Part shown: positions 13,373 to 25,650 of the stretch, one piece after another
How positions within the stretch are numbered: the first letter of the stretch is position 1
How the letters are laid out: every line of letters begins with the position of its first letter
Assembly (NCBI RefSeq): GCF_001659605.2
Contig: NC_035169.2
Coordinates: 12,439,942 to 12,503,941, forward strand
Length of the DNA stretch: 64,000 nt
Source of the DNA: Manihot esculenta
Lineage: Eukaryota > Streptophyta > Magnoliopsida > Malpighiales > Euphorbiaceae
Reading direction: 5' to 3'
Translations under genes and position numbers: made by a program
The notes under the pieces: model-generated
Databases searched by the model: none
What the model saw: the letters and a program-made list of their open reading frames with translations, nothing else
Told to the model about the DNA's origin: nothing

Positions 13373-13377
13373 CCCCT
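13373..13377. repeat. Target duplication CCCCT, left side of N
   Basis: CCCCT precedes the N terminus TGTAACAG here and follows its other terminus at 20242-20246. The uninterrupted site in A1 (near 5810) has CCCCT once. Confidence 0.95.
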
Positions 13378-15663
13378 TGTAACAGCCCGGAAACCGGTAC
13401 CCTCTTTGTAACGGCCCAAACTGCTCGGCACTAGGATCCAGATCGGCTTAAGGCCGCCGGGACCCGTAGTAAGCCTGCTATGAACTCTGTGTACCTGATA
13501 AAATCCCATACATGATCCAACTTTTCTTAAAACATTACCAGACTTAACCTTAAAAACCACTCAGATATACTAATCTGAAATAGCCCTTAGGGCTATCTGT
13601 AATATACCAGCGACACATTACCAAGTAACCTCCATGCACTATGCGCTGTGCCATAGAACCCACCCTGAAGGGTCAGCATATCATAAGTTAACTTGGCTAC
13701 CATAGAGTCACATGAATCAAACCTGGTCTTCTCTATTGGCCTCTCTATGGGTCACAGGAATCAAACCTGGTCTTCCCTCTGCACTGGTCTTGGGTCAAGG
13801 GAATTAAACCCTGTCTTCCCTCACAGTTATAATTCACTGGGTTTTCGAAACACAACATTTATTAAGCCTGGTTTGACTCATTTCTCATCATGAAACTATA
13901 ACACAGGATACATGCATAGACAAGGGATAAAACATACTATAGGCAAAGCACATACTAATCCATAAGCACCTTAACTGACCATGTATACATCTGTAATAAA
14001 TATCTCTTTAGTTTACATCATGTCCATTACTCTATTACACAAGCAATACTGTAGCCAATACCCTGCTGCTTCTAACCTTCCCAGCTAACCCTGTACCTGC
14101 AAAACAGGGATTAAGGGAAAAGGGATGAGCTTCTAAAGCCCAGTGAGTAGAAACACTGAAAACAGTTCATTCATACGCATTTTATATGAAAATGCATCAC
14201 AACTCAAACATTCCACATCTTGGATTAGACATGACCTCAAAACTCCCTCGACGGGCTATTGATGTCGCCTTGGTCCAATCCTCATAAACAATGAAAATGC
14301 AATGCACCATATTCGTGATTCTAATGCAATCATCCTAAGATATATCATGGCATCCATGATGCATGACCTATGCTAACAAGCATTCTGTTACTTTAATATA
14401 AAATATTAAGTTTAGTTCTACTCACCTCTGCTCTTCTGGCAGAAACTGTACTGACTCTGCAACTGCTAATCCTGACGACCTCCCTGAACTGTCAGGTCCA
14501 ATCCTACACAAATGGACTCGAATGAGGTGTCAGACATACTCTTATCAACTCTTAACCAATCCCCCATAACCCCTTCTGAACCTCTAAAAACAATCACACA
14601 AAGCATGCAAAAGAAGGCTGGACAGAACACATTCGGCGGCAGGTTCGGCGGCCGAATGTCCTGAACAGAGCCGAAACTCAAGTACCTTCGGCGGCCGAAT
14701 ATCCTCTTTCGGCGGCCGAACCCTTTCAGGGGCTACTTTCGGAGGCCGAAACCCCTAAACAGAGCCGAACCTCAAAGCACTCAGGAGCAAGCTGTGGCAG
14801 TCTAAGCCACCATGCAAGGGGTTCGGCGGCCGAATCCTTCTTCGGCTGCCGAACCTGAGTTCTTTAAGAACTCAGCTTCTTCCGCAACCTAGCTCCTCCA
14901 TCTTTTCCTCCTCTCTAAACATGCATAACTCCAAACCTCAACTTACATATACTCAAGTATATGCTCCAAGGGGTCCAAAACTACCTATCAACCCCAACAA
15001 TCAACACACATAACACATAATCATGCATAAACCATTAAAGCATCACAACTAAACCTAGAAACATAACTCTACCCTTAACCTCTTAAACAGCTATTAGAAA
15101 TCATTAAAACAAGACTTCCCTTACCTCCTGAAATCAGAAGAGGAACAACCAAACTCAGCAACTCCTCCTCCAAAGCTTCAAACCCTCACAACTCTTCTTT
15201 TCTCTCAAAACCGTTCAAAACCTTTTTGCAAATGATCAACCCTCTGCATAAGCTGATTAAAAGCTTGCAGATGAGTCAGGAGAAACGTGGCCTAACCACT
15301 GGTCATGATCTGGAGGTGAACACCTGGCCAAATCACGGACTGAAGAGCGTGCACAGCTAACCGACCATCCCAGTTTCGGCTGCCGAAACTGCATGCAAAA
15401 CCATGCAACTTTCGGGGGCCGAACATAAACTTCGGGGGCCGAACATTGGGCACTTTCGGCGGCCGAACTTCACATTCGGGGGCCGAACATGACAGAAACT
15501 CCTTTGGCCATTTCTCCCTAAAACTCAACTATTTCCTAATCAAACCGTTAAAATACTTTAAAACATTTTAGAAAACCGTCACCCTATCCTCAGGAAACCT
15601 CGGACATCCTTGAATCCCACCGGACGGTAAGAATTCCGATGCCGGGGTTAGCCGGGTATTACA
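13378..15663 (-). repeat. 3' LTR of N
   Basis: 2286 bases, plus-strand ends TGTAACAG and GTATTACA. Dyad clusters lie at about 14632-14865 and 15373-15485. It carries a 20-base duplicated dyad segment near 15425 that the partner LTR lacks. I could not place a clear TATA box. Confidence 0.93.
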
Positions 15664-15700
15664 ATCTACCCCCCTTACAAAAACATTCGTCCTCGAATGT
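15664..15700 (-). promoter_or_regulatory. N polypurine tract and stem-loop
   Basis: On the minus strand a G-rich tract (15664-15676) abuts the LTR. The upstream hairpin ACATTCG / CGAATGT with AGGA loop (15683-15700) is a variant of the one in the A and C elements. Confidence 0.75.
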
Positions 15701-16927
15701 TAAAAAAAACAAAGAAACCATCAAGACCTCAACCTATTCCTGAATTCCACAGCTTTCGCTGCACTACTCTGATCCTTACTCCTCTTTCACTTGATCTTTT
15801 TCTAACTTTCACTTTCTAACTCTCAATAGGTGATACTCAAATCTCTGATCACATCAAAATAATAATCAACTCTTTTCTCAAAGCAGCTAGTAGATCATCA
15901 TTCTTACCTAAACTAATCTCTTGGTGAAACTCTCAGTCTTTAATTCTCTCAACAGATACCAATCTGTACTCTGATCATACCAATCTGTAAATCCACTCAA
16001 CTTTAATGAGAACAGCTAGTAGATCATTCAATCCTATCTAGGAACACCTGTAACTGCTTAGTAGTGATCTTGTTAACTGAAAACAGTTATAACAAAATCT
16101 CAAGAGTCTATCCTTCGTTTTCCACAACAACACTGGAATATTCCAGGGTGAGGTACTAAGTCAGCTACACCCTTTATCTACTAAGCTCTCTTATACTTTT
16201 CTGACTCTTCTAAACTCTCTCTTTCTCTGCAGGTGCCATCCTGTAGGGTAGAAGGAAAGAAATGATTCTGCGGCCAGATATCATTCTCATTCCAAACTCT
16301 AATTCCCTAACAGATGGTAAACCTGACAGCTATTCTGGGAAACATCTAGAACTCTCTTCTAGTAAAGGGCACTGAGGCTGATTCCCTGTCCTGACAAACT
16401 TGCTCACAACCCTCTGATAACCTTTCCTGAATAACCATGAGCTTGATGGACTGACATCAACTTCTAGGCACCACTAGACACTGTCCCACTAAAGGACTGC
16501 CTAATCCATCCAATTCCCCTACCTTGTCTCTATAGACACAGGTAGTACCATGAGTAATGCATCAATCCGCCCTAGAATGACATCATACAGTCACTTCTAG
16601 AACCATAAGGTCAGCTGGATTGCATCTACTCACCATAACCTCTGAACTGAACTGGCTGACTCTACCTCAGATGGATCACACTCCGGTCCACTGACCCAGA
16701 GAAAACACGCTAAGCCCAGAAGTCATCAAACCCATCCTATCAACAGCTCACAACAACAGGAAAAGCGAAACACTAGGGTCCAACACAAACAGCATACACA
16801 TCCAAATACTCACAAGCAAACGTACCTAACGTCGCCGTATTCGATATGTTAGCCTCCTATTACGTCAGGGTAAAGATCCAGGCTAAAGCTAATGGAACTT
16901 CTCTCGGGAATCTGCTGAAGAAAAGGC
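15701..16927 (-). pseudogene. N pol remnant (protease and partial reverse transcriptase)
   Basis: No long frame survives. Patches match A1 by eye on the minus strand. The RT N-terminal stretch including the GWAPVLF-like block and the first tyrosine-rich block is near 16050-16240. Protease and its downstream linker lie near 16270-16830. From about 15701 to 16050 the match is poor, with repeated CAGCTAGTAGATCAT segments. RT palm, RNase H, integrase and chromodomain are absent. The breakpoint in RT resembles that of element D. Confidence 0.7.
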
Positions 16928-17662
16928 TCACCCTTTTCCTTGCCTCACTACCACCCAATCCCAGACTAATTCTAATCTCTTTCTAAGATCACTGTTACTT
17001 TTTCTTTTCCTCTTTTTCTTTTTCTGATCTATCTCTCTCAATCCCACTAGGGTCCACAAAAGAACCATACACATCAAAACTCTCAAAATGAGCATACCTG
17101 GCACCACTGAATCTGATGGGACTATCCCCTGCTGAACAGCTCTACCAGAAAATGTCCGCTGGGACTGAACTATCCAAGGCGCAACAGGACACTCACGTAT
17201 CATATGCCCTTCCTGACCACACCTATAACATCCTGTTATCCCTACACGACAGACTCCCTTATGCAACCTTCCACACCTCAGACATTTTGGTCCACCTATA
17301 CCAGCACTCGGACCAGCATCACTATATAAACGAGGGTTTATCCTATTCCAGAACTCCTTTTTCTTTGACCCTTTAAGGCCTCTAACTTTTTGCTTTCTCC
17401 CCCACTTCACTCCTTTCCAAGTAGCTGTACTCCAAGAGGAGGGTTCATTCTCTCCTATACCTGACATCTTAGAATCTTTGGTCTGGGCAGTTTCTGAAGA
17501 CCTTTCATCCAACGTCACCTGTACACCTATCTCCCTTCTTTGCACATCCCCTTCCATCTCTTTCCTAACTCCAGGTACTCTCCCTCGATCCATTCCTTCC
17601 CTGCTTTCATCACAAGACCCTTCAGACGGATCTGAATCAATCTGTGGTCTCACATCACTCAT
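16928..17662 (-). CDS. N capsid-less Gag-like protein with CCHC knuckle
   Basis: The frame of 244 residues starts at the ATG at 17662 (MSDVRPQIDSD), six bases after a TTTTCAG-type acceptor. The N-terminal tail resembles the Gag N-terminus of C. The text then jumps at AQTKDSKMSG straight to the basic KKKEFWNRI region and the knuckle [14 protein letters not shown] (CX2CX4HX4C). About 285 residues that form the capsid region in C are missing. The same junction occurs in D. The last 40 residues are basic and low-complexity, probably a frameshifted tail before the protease site. The product could at most bind nucleic acid; whether it is made is unknown. Confidence 0.6.
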   Translation of the reverse strand: MSDVRPQIDSDPSEGSCDESREGMDRGRVPGVRKEMEGDVQRREIGVQVTLDERSSETAQTKDSKMSGIGENEPSSWSTATWKGVKWGRKQKVRGLKGSKKKEFWNRINPRLYSDAGPSAGIGGPKCLRCGRLHKGVCRVGITGCYRCGQEGHMIRECPVAPWIVQSQRTFSGRAVQQGIVPSDSVVPGMLILRVLMCMVLLWTLVGLREIDQKKKKRKRKSNSDLRKRLELVWDWVVVRQGKG

Positions 17663-17961
17663 CTTAGCTCTTCTGAAAACACAAAACACAAATAGACAAA
17701 CATTAGCACACATATCGTTCAGATGAAAGACACATGAACTAGAACATATACATGCATACACAGTACAATATTTATGCACAGGCATATATTCATGGCATAT
17801 CACATCATCCTCAAAACAAACCTTACTTTCTTATCCTAGTGGACATGAGTTTACTTATTGTGCTTGCCTTCCTAGAACATCTAAACCAACCTCTTTCCGA
17901 TGTGGGATATCTCTAATCCTTGAACAAAAATGCTCAACACACCGTACTTAAGAGGCCCTAT

Positions 17962-17973
17962 GCTCTGATACCA
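17962..17973 (-). promoter_or_regulatory. N primer-binding site (initiator tRNA-Met)
   Basis: Minus strand TGGTATCAGAGC, two bases from the LTR end at 17976. Confidence 0.92.
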
Positions 17974-17975
17974 TC

Positions 17976-20241
17976 TGTAACAGCCCAGAAACCGGTACCC
18001 TCTTTATAACGGCCCAAACTGCTCGGCACTAGGATCCAGATCGGCTTAAGGCCGCCGGGACCCGTAGTAAGCCTGCTATGAACTCTGTGTACCTGATAAA
18101 ATCCCATACATGATCCAACTTTTCTTAAAACATTACCAGACTTAACCTTAAAAACCACTCAGATATACTAATCTGAAATAGCCCTTAGGGCTATCTGTAA
18201 TACACCAGCGACACGTTACCAAGTAACCTCCATGCACTATGCGCTGTGCCATAGAACCCACCCTGAAGGGTCAGCATATCATAAGTTAACTTGGCTACCA
18301 TAGAGTCACAGGAATCAAACCTGGTCTTCTCTATTGGCCTCTCTATGGGTCACAGGAATCAAACCTGGTCTTCCCTCTGCACTGGTCTTGGGTCAAGGGA
18401 ATTAAACCCTGTCTTCCCTCACAGTTATAATTCACTGGGTTTTCGAAACACAACATTTATTAAGCCTGGTTTGACTCATTTCTCATCATGAAACTATAAC
18501 ACAGGATACATGCATAGACAAGGGATAAAACATACTATAGGCAAAGCACATACTAATCCATAAGCACCTTAACTGACCATGTATACATCTGTAATAAATA
18601 TCTCTTTAGTTTACATCATGTCCATTACTCTATTACACAAGCAATACTGTAGCCAATACCCTGCTGCTTCTAACCTTCCCAGCTAACCCTGTACCTGCAA
18701 AACTAGGATTAAGGGAAAAGGGATGAGCTTCTAAAGCCCAGTGAGTAGAAACACTGAAAACAGTTCATTCATACGCATTTTATATGAAAATGCATCACAA
18801 CTCAAACATTCCACATCTTGGATTAGACATGACCTCAAAACTCCCTCGACGGGCTATTGATGTCGCCTTGGTCCAATCCTCATAAACAATGAAAATGCAA
18901 TGCACCATATTCGTGATTCTAATGCAATCATCCTAAGATATATCATGGCATCCATGATGCATGACCTATGCTAACAAGCATTCTGTTACTTTAATATAAA
19001 ATATTAAGTTTAGTTCTACTCACCTCTGCTCTTCTGGCAGAAACTGTACTGACTCTGCAACTGCTAATCCTGACGACCTCCCTGAACTGTCGGGTCCAAT
19101 CCTACACAAATGGACTCGAATGAGGTGTCAGACATACTCTTATCAACTCTTAACCAATCCCCCATAACCCCTTCTGAACCTCTAAAAACAATCACACAAA
19201 GCATGCAAAAGAAGGCTGGACAGAACACATTCGGCGGCAGGTTCGGCGGCCGAATGTCCTGAACAGAGCCGAAACTCAAGTACCTTCGGCGGCCGAATAT
19301 CCTCTTTTGGCGGCCGAACCCTTTCGGGGGCTACTTTCGGAGGCCGAAACCCCTAAACAGAGCCGAACCTCAAAGCACTCAGGAGCAAGCTGTGGCAGTC
19401 TAAGCCACCATGCAAGGGGTTCGGCGGCCGAATCCTTCTTCGGCTGCCGAACCTGAGTTCTTTAAGAACTCAGCTTCTTCCGCAACCTAGCTCCTCCATC
19501 TTTTCCTCCTCTCTAAACATGCATAACTCCAAACCTCAACTTACATATACTCAAGTATATGCTCCAAGGGGTCCAAAACTACCTATCAACCCCAACAATC
19601 AACACACATAACACATAATCATGCATAAACCATTAAAGCATCACAACTAAACCTAGAAACATAACTCTACCCTTAACCTCTTAAACAGCTATTAGAAATC
19701 ATTAAAACAAGACTTCCCTTACCTCCTGAAATCAGAAGAGGAACAACCAAACTCAGCAACTCCTCCTCCAAAGCTTCAAACCCTCACAACTCTTCTTTTC
19801 TCTCAAAACCGTTCAAAACCATTTTGCAAATGATCAACCCTCTGCATAAGCTGATTAAAAGCTTGCAGATGAGTCAGGAGAAACGTGGCCTAACCTCTGG
19901 TCATGATCTGGAGGTGAACACCTGGCCAAATCACGGACTGAGGAGCGTGCACAGCTAACCGACCATCCCAGTTTCGGCTGCCGAAACTGCATGCAAAACC
20001 ATGCAACTTTCGGGGGCCGAACATTGGGCACTTTCGGCGGCCGAACTTCACATTCGGGGGCCGAACATGACAGAAACTCCTTTAGCCATTTCTCCCTAAA
20101 ACTCAACTATTTCCTAATCAAACCGTTAAAATACTTTAAAACATTTTAGAAAACCGTCACCCTATCCTCAGGAAACCTCGGACATCCTTGAATCCCACCG
20201 GACGGTAAGAATTCCGATGCCGGGGTTAGCCGGGTATTACA
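17976..20241 (-). repeat. 5' LTR of N
   Basis: 2266 bases with TGTAACAG and GTATTACA ends. Near-identical to 13378-15663. The U5 stem CGGC-TTAAG-GCCG is at 18042-18054. Confidence 0.93.
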
Positions 20242-21618
20242 CCCCTCCTGACCGCATCTGAAGCAGGCGTTCGTCCCAAACCGACATACTCCCTTGTGTG
20301 GCTTACCACACCTCGCACAAACTGCATTATCCGCACCAGAGCTTGAGCCACTTCCAAATCCCAGACTAGACTTAACCTTGTTCCAGAACTTGTTCTTCTT
20401 ACCCTTGGGCTTACCCCATCTCTTACTGCCTGAAGCTGCTGCACTCAGGGTAGATGGATCTAACCTTCCCCCATCCGGAGTTTTAGGACCAGAAGGCTGT
20501 GCCACTGCCTGCTTAACTGTCCCCTGAACGATGGCACTGGCCTCCATTTTCCTGGCCATATCTACTATGGCATGGAAGCTCTCCCTGTCCACTGACTGAA
20601 TTAAAGAGGAATACCTGGAATGGAGTTTCATGACATACCTCATTGACCTCTTCGAATCTGTATCCAGACTCTGCCCAGCAAAAGGCAACAGCTCCAAGAA
20701 TCTGTCGGTGTACTCCTCTACACTCAATTCATCTGTCTGCCTCAACTGTTCAAACTCTATCATCTTCAGCTCCCTTGAACTATCGGGAAAAGCCCATCCT
20801 GCAAACTCGTTTGCAAACTCCTCCCAAGACATGCTGTCCACTCTCAGGTTCACATAATTCTTGAACCATTCTCTTGCCTTCTTGCACTTAAGCGTGAACC
20901 CAGCCATCTGTATGGCTCTACTGTCATCAGCCCCAATCTCATATGTGATCACCTTAACCCTTTCAAGATACACAAATGGGTCGTCCCCTTTTTCATATTG
21001 AGGAGCACCCAGTTTCATGTAATCGGTCATCTTGACCTTGCTCCCACTGGCTGAGCTAGGTCTAGAAGGTTGAGTAACTGGGGCTACTGGTTCTGTAGGT
21101 GGTGGAGATGGTGCAACATTTTCTGAGGTAGGGTTTGTTGGATTTGGATAGTAGGGTGGAGGTGGATACATTGGGTACTGTGAGTATGGTGGGTAGTAAG
21201 GTGGGTATGGCATCTGTGTGGGATAAGGGGTAAAGCTAGGGTAATCCGATGTACCTCCCATCGAATACCCGGGGTGTTGTGAGAAGTGTGGGTAGTGGGG
21301 TGGCTGAACAAATCCCGAGGCCTGAGTGCCTCCTTGGGACTCCCCCATACCTTCCTCTGACATACTAACTCCCAAACTGCCATCCCTCCTCTGCTCTACA
21401 TCCATATCATCCCCCATGCCCTCTGACATTCCTCCCTGAACTGTTCCCCTCACTGATCTGCTTCTACCCAGATCTAGAGACCTTCTAGGGTCTCTTACTG
21501 CTCTTTCTCGGTTAGACCTACTAGACATTGCCCTAGGCAATGTAGGAGGACGGGCGCTCATGCCCTCATCCTCAGGTGGCACTCCAGTCAATCGTGCAGA
21601 TTGACGAGTTCCTCTCAT
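20242..21618 (-). pseudogene. A2 Gag, 5' part (N-terminus, capsid, first half of zinc knuckle)
   Basis: The ATG at 21618 matches the starts of A1 and C. The frame runs through an Arg-rich N-terminus, a Pro/Tyr-rich stretch ([17 protein letters not shown]) and the capsid-like Retrotrans_gag region (VYLERVKVI to [10 protein letters not shown]). It reaches CFRCGQEG, where N interrupts it. This part has no stop, so the N insertion is what splits A2 Gag. The first residues of the target duplication are at 20242-20246. Confidence 0.92.
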
Positions 21619-21860
21619 CCTGTTTTCTGAAAAACAGCACATAACAAACAAACATTAGCATAATATGGTTCATGTGGGCACACATGAACTCGCATCACGT
21701 ACATATCATAAATGCACATGCATATTATCATGGCATTTCACATCATCATACAAGACAGGACTCCACATCCTATCCTAGTGGACATGATCTTTCCTATTGT
21801 GCTTGACCTTCTATAACATCTATGAACCCGACACTCTAGGTCCGACCATATGAACCTAGG

Positions 21861-21872
21861 GCTCTGATACCA
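21861..21872 (-). promoter_or_regulatory. A2 primer-binding site (initiator tRNA-Met)
   Basis: Minus strand TGGTATCAGAGC, three bases from the LTR end at 21876. Confidence 0.93.
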
Positions 21873-21875
21873 CTC

Positions 21876-24172
21876 TGTAACGACCCGAAAATCGGACCGC
21901 TACCGGCGCTAGGATCCGGATCGGCTTAAGGCTGCCGGGACCCGTAGCAAGCCTGACATATAACCTATAAACCTGTATAATCCCATACATGATCAACAAC
22001 ATACATAAAATTAAAAACTTTTCTTTCCATTCATACACCAAACTCAACCATTGCATGCACTGTACATAACATAAATCATAAACATTGATCCCTCTGTGGG
22101 ATCTCATCAGTGCCCCCAAATGGGTGACATAACATATGTTGAGTTGGTTTGCATAAACGACATAAAATATCCAAGATCATGTATTAAAAGGGATAGCAAC
22201 ATTCTATGGTCAAGCACATCTCTAACATCCATAAACATCATCTCATTACATCTCTAAGATGCACTTTTACATTACATTATAATCATTTATCATGTCCACA
22301 CTAACTATTACATAAACAAAACTTCATTACTCTATCCGGACTCCTGCTCTATCCTGTACCTGCAAGCCTGGGGGTAAGGGAGAGGGGTGAGCTAAAAGCC
22401 CAGTGAGTAGAACCATAAAATATATTAACACTATGCTCCAATGAAATGCATCATAACACAGACAATTCACATAAGGGTTGGGTGAACTTGTCACCAATTA
22501 GTCCAAGCTAACTCTGTGCCAGGCCGTAGCATGGGGTCCTGGTCTTCCTGTCATAACATACATTACTTACCATTTCCCCAGGGCCTCCTCTGGGCTCCTG
22601 GTCTTCGAGTCCCATAACCGTGCCAGGCCGTAGAATGGGGTCCTGGTCTTTCCTTACTCTGTGCCAGGCCGTAGAATGGGGTCCTGGTCTTCCTGTCATG
22701 GACTAATTGGGTCATCCAATATTCACCCACATCAACAACAATCAATGCAATGCGGCATATTCGTGAAAACTAATGCAATCATACTATTGCATAATCATGA
22801 TGCATGAAACATGATAAAACATTTAATTTCTCAATTTAAAAGATTAAGATTAGTTCCACTCACCTCTGGCTGACTCTGACAACACCGAAGCAGCTGAACT
22901 CACTGTTGGGGTCCTCGGTTCCTCGGGTCCGAACCTACACAGGTGGACTTAAATGAGAGACCAAACATACTAGAACATATCTCTAAACTACTCCCCAAAA
23001 ACCCCCTAAAACATCATGAAACAACCATAGAAAAACATGCAAAGGAAGCCTAGACAGCGCACTTTCGGCGGCAGGTTCGGCGGCCGAAAGTCCCTCCAGA
23101 GCCGAAAGTCAGGCAGGTTCGGCGGCACCTTCGGCGGCCGAAACTCCCAGACAGAGACGAAACTCATGCATGTTCGGCGGCCGAAACTGCCAGACAGAGA
23201 CGAAAGTCTCCTTTCGGGGGCAGGCTTCGGCAGCCGAAAGGCTTGCCTCCCCAGCCATGTTCGGCGGCCGAAAGTCCTTCGGCTGCCGAACCTGGTTTCT
23301 GCCAAAGGGCAGAAACTTGGCTCCTTTTGCACATTTCGCCTCCAAACCTTCCAAACATGCATCAAACCTATTCTACAACACACAAACACAAGCATACATG
23401 TTCTTAGGGGCCTCAAATCATCATAAACCCCATCTACAACACATCAAGCATCCACATTGTTCAAGAACACACATTAAACCCATAAACATAACCATAACCT
23501 AAACATACATTCTACCCCCATAGATCTACTTAAAACTTACTTAAAACATGCAATGAGCTTAAGATCGGCTCTTACCTCTTGAAGATCGAGAGAGAGACGA
23601 CTTAAAACTCGGAGGTGGAAGAGATTGGGTTCTTGAACCTCCAAGCTCCAAAACTTTGCTCAAAAGCTCAAATCTTCAAAACAAAGTTAAAACAAGTGAA
23701 AATCTTGAAAGATCTAGAAGAAAAATAGCAAAGGTTGGTGAGGGACGGCGGAGAGCTCAACTTGGCCGAAAATGGGGAAAAAGCTCGCCCGTTTTCGGCT
23801 AAGGGACCCTTTTATAGTGGCTGGCCAGGCCACGTTCGGGGGCCGAATGTGCCTCCGTATGCATGCCATGTTTGGCAGCCGAACTTGAGGTTCGGCGGCC
23901 GAACCTGGACTTCCCTCACTTATGCTTTCGGGGGCCTAAAGCACACCCACAACGCATGCATGTTCGGCGGCCGAACTTGAGGTTCGGCGGCCAAACCTGG
24001 GTTTTCCTCCAAGGTTCTTTTCATGCAAAAACTCATTTCCTTTTTACTTAAAACCATGAAAATCATTAAATCATTTTATGAAAACATGTTCCTACCCTAC
24101 TAGAGGCTTCCGACATCCGAGATTCCACCGGACTGTAGGAATTCCGATACCGGAGTCTAGCCGGGTATTACA
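21876..24172 (-). repeat. 5' LTR of A2
   Basis: 2297 bases with intact TGTAACG and GTATTACA ends. It carries three minisatellite units near 22515-22695, a leader dyad cluster at about 23063-23290 and a U3 cluster at about 23835-23995. Beyond 24172 the antisense ORF of Tat element F begins abruptly. Confidence 0.93.
23808..23819 (-). promoter_or_regulatory. TATA box of A2 5' LTR promoter
   Basis: Minus strand CACTATAAAAGG, upstream of the long leader. The same position and sequence occur in the other A and C LTRs. Confidence 0.75.
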
Positions 24173-24377
24173 TGGATTGTCCATTTTCACGGGCTATAAG
24201 GATTCCATAAAGGGTTGGGTAGAGGGCTTTGTAGTGGTGGAGTTGAAGAAAGACTCTGGTTTGTCATGGGGGGTAGAACTCGACTGGGAAGATGTCTCGT
24301 TGGGTTGCAACGACCTGCCCCAACTGAGCCTTACCGAGCAGGTCGAGTTCATTCGACTGACTTCTGTCGAAAAGAAT

Positions 24378-24449
24378 TATGATGTCGAGAAGAAGTATGA
24401 TGTCGAGAAGAAGTATGATGTCGAGAAGAAGTATGATGTCGAGAAGTGC
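24378..24449 (+). repeat. 18-base minisatellite in antisense ORF
   Basis: Four copies of TATGATGTCGAGAAGAAG, the last slightly changed, encode repeated YDVEKK. The unit is a multiple of three and keeps the frame. Confidence 0.9.
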
Positions 24450-24486
24450 ATGTTTGCGTCCAATCTTCGGGATATCCAGGACGCGG

Positions 24487-24573
24487 GTACTATACCTTGT
24501 TTAATTGTTTTGTCTACTTTTGTGATTCTTATTGAGTGTTGTTCTAATTTGTCTGGGTTTTGGATCTTTGCAG
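24487..24573 (+). other. Candidate intron 1 of antisense ORF
   Basis: Borders are GCGG^GTACTATACC and GGATCTTTGCAG^CC. It is 87 bases, T-rich, a multiple of three and without stops, so it could be read through or spliced. The T-rich content against GC-rich flanks favours an intron. Confidence 0.55.
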
Positions 24574-25566
24574 CCTCTAACGTGAAAATGGACCAGATCA
24601 AGCCTCCAAAGAACTTTACATTGTCCCGGGAGAGCATGAACACTGCTCTAGACGCTCTCCTGGCCGAGCGATCCGTGGGAGAAACGGCTCAGAGGGTGGC
24701 AGAAGTTATTTCCTCCAAATCGGCCAGCAGGCCTTCTGCCCCAGTTTCTACCCGAGCTCCCAAGCCGAGCTCCCGAGGTACCAGGTCTTCAAGGCCACCC
24801 AGCCGCAGCAGGTCGAGCTCGGCCCCTTAATCTTCTCAAGCCCCCAGATCCCAACGGGCTCCTGCTGAGGGGGCGAAGAAGGCACCGAAGGTTACAGTCA
24901 AACTGATCGGAGGCACCGAGCTGGTGAGGACGAACCCCATTCTTCCTTCTGAGGAGGTTCCTGTGGGGGGATTGGAGACCTCCACAACTGAGGAGGGGGT
25001 TCCTGGGATGGAGATTATCCTGGCTGACGATAGGGCTCCCGAGGGCGAGGCGAGGGTCGTCCCTGTGGATGAGGGTGCTCAGAGAGTCGCTACTAAGGGC
25101 ACTCCTGTCATCGAGAGCACCCTTGTGGAGAGGGCTGAGTCTGAGCCCGTAGGTGAGGTCCTCCCTCCGGAGAAGTCGTCGATTGCCCCCGAGGGCATTG
25201 CAAAGGGGGCTGGGGGCAAGCGTCCTCCTTCCTCTAACGCTCTTGTCCCAGTTCCTAAGAAATCTCGGGCCTCCAGGCGTACTGCCCCAGCTCTGCCTCC
25301 GCTCGAGAAGAAAAGACTCAGGTGGTGCCCCTCCTTTCTGCCCCTGACAATGACATCCTGAACGCAGAGGACATCACCCATCAGTCCCCGGCGAGCGTGG
25401 TCGCAGAAATAATCGGGAGCAGATGTTTGGTGGGGTCGCGGAGGCTTCGGATCCTCGCCTGCTGGCTCTCACTGGCCTCTTGGCCAGCTCTACTCAAGAG
25501 CAGGTGGCCTTCCAGGCTCGGTCCAGAGAGCAGCTTGGGGATACTGCCAGGGAGATGCTCTTGATG

Positions 25567-25650
25567 GTAATTCACGCTTGTTCCTTTTCTGTTTTAATTT
25601 ACTTTTACCTTTCTTTACCTTTTGACTTCATTTATTTTCTCTTTTGTCAG
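25567..25650 (+). other. Candidate intron 2 of antisense ORF
   Basis: Borders are TTGATG^GTAATTCACG and CTCTTTTGTCAG^GC. It is 84 bases and very T-rich, again a multiple of three without stops. Confidence 0.6.

Larger units (their letters stand above)
13378..20241 (-). mobile_element. Element N: young, internally deleted Tekay-related LTR retrotransposon
   Basis: The element is 6864 bases, inserted in the A2 zinc knuckle with a perfect 5-base duplication. It has LTRs of 2286 and 2266 bases, a tRNA-Met primer-binding site, a purine tract, and only 2312 bases inside. The interior keeps a short gag-like ORF and decayed protease and reverse-transcriptase segments. Capsid, most of pol, integrase and chromodomain are missing. 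By eye the LTRs differ by about 14 substitutions plus one 20-base indel, so the insertion is recent. It would need proteins from another copy to move. Confidence 0.93.
1..24172 (-). mobile_element. Tandem pair of Tekay-type Ty3/gypsy elements (A1, A2) sharing the middle LTR
   Basis: The order is LTR (1-2083, cut by the window edge), internal A1 (2084-7435), shared LTR (7436-9647), internal A2 (9648-21875, with element N nested in it) and LTR (21876-24172), all coding on the minus strand. Each internal region starts next to a 12-base site complementary to the initiator tRNA-Met 3' end and ends at a purine tract, so both are proper retrotransposon interiors. The two interiors are very similar. 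Such three-LTR arrays usually arise by unequal recombination between LTRs of one element, though insertion at an LTR end is possible. The right flank begins TGGAT, which should be the target duplication; its partner lies left of the window. The array interrupts the antisense ORF of Tat element F. Confidence 0.9.

Noticed and set aside
24078..24172. A start for the antisense ORF inside the A2 LTR
   Set aside because: The frame crosses the LTR border at 24172 by chance; the true 5' end of this ORF lies beyond the A1/A2 tandem.
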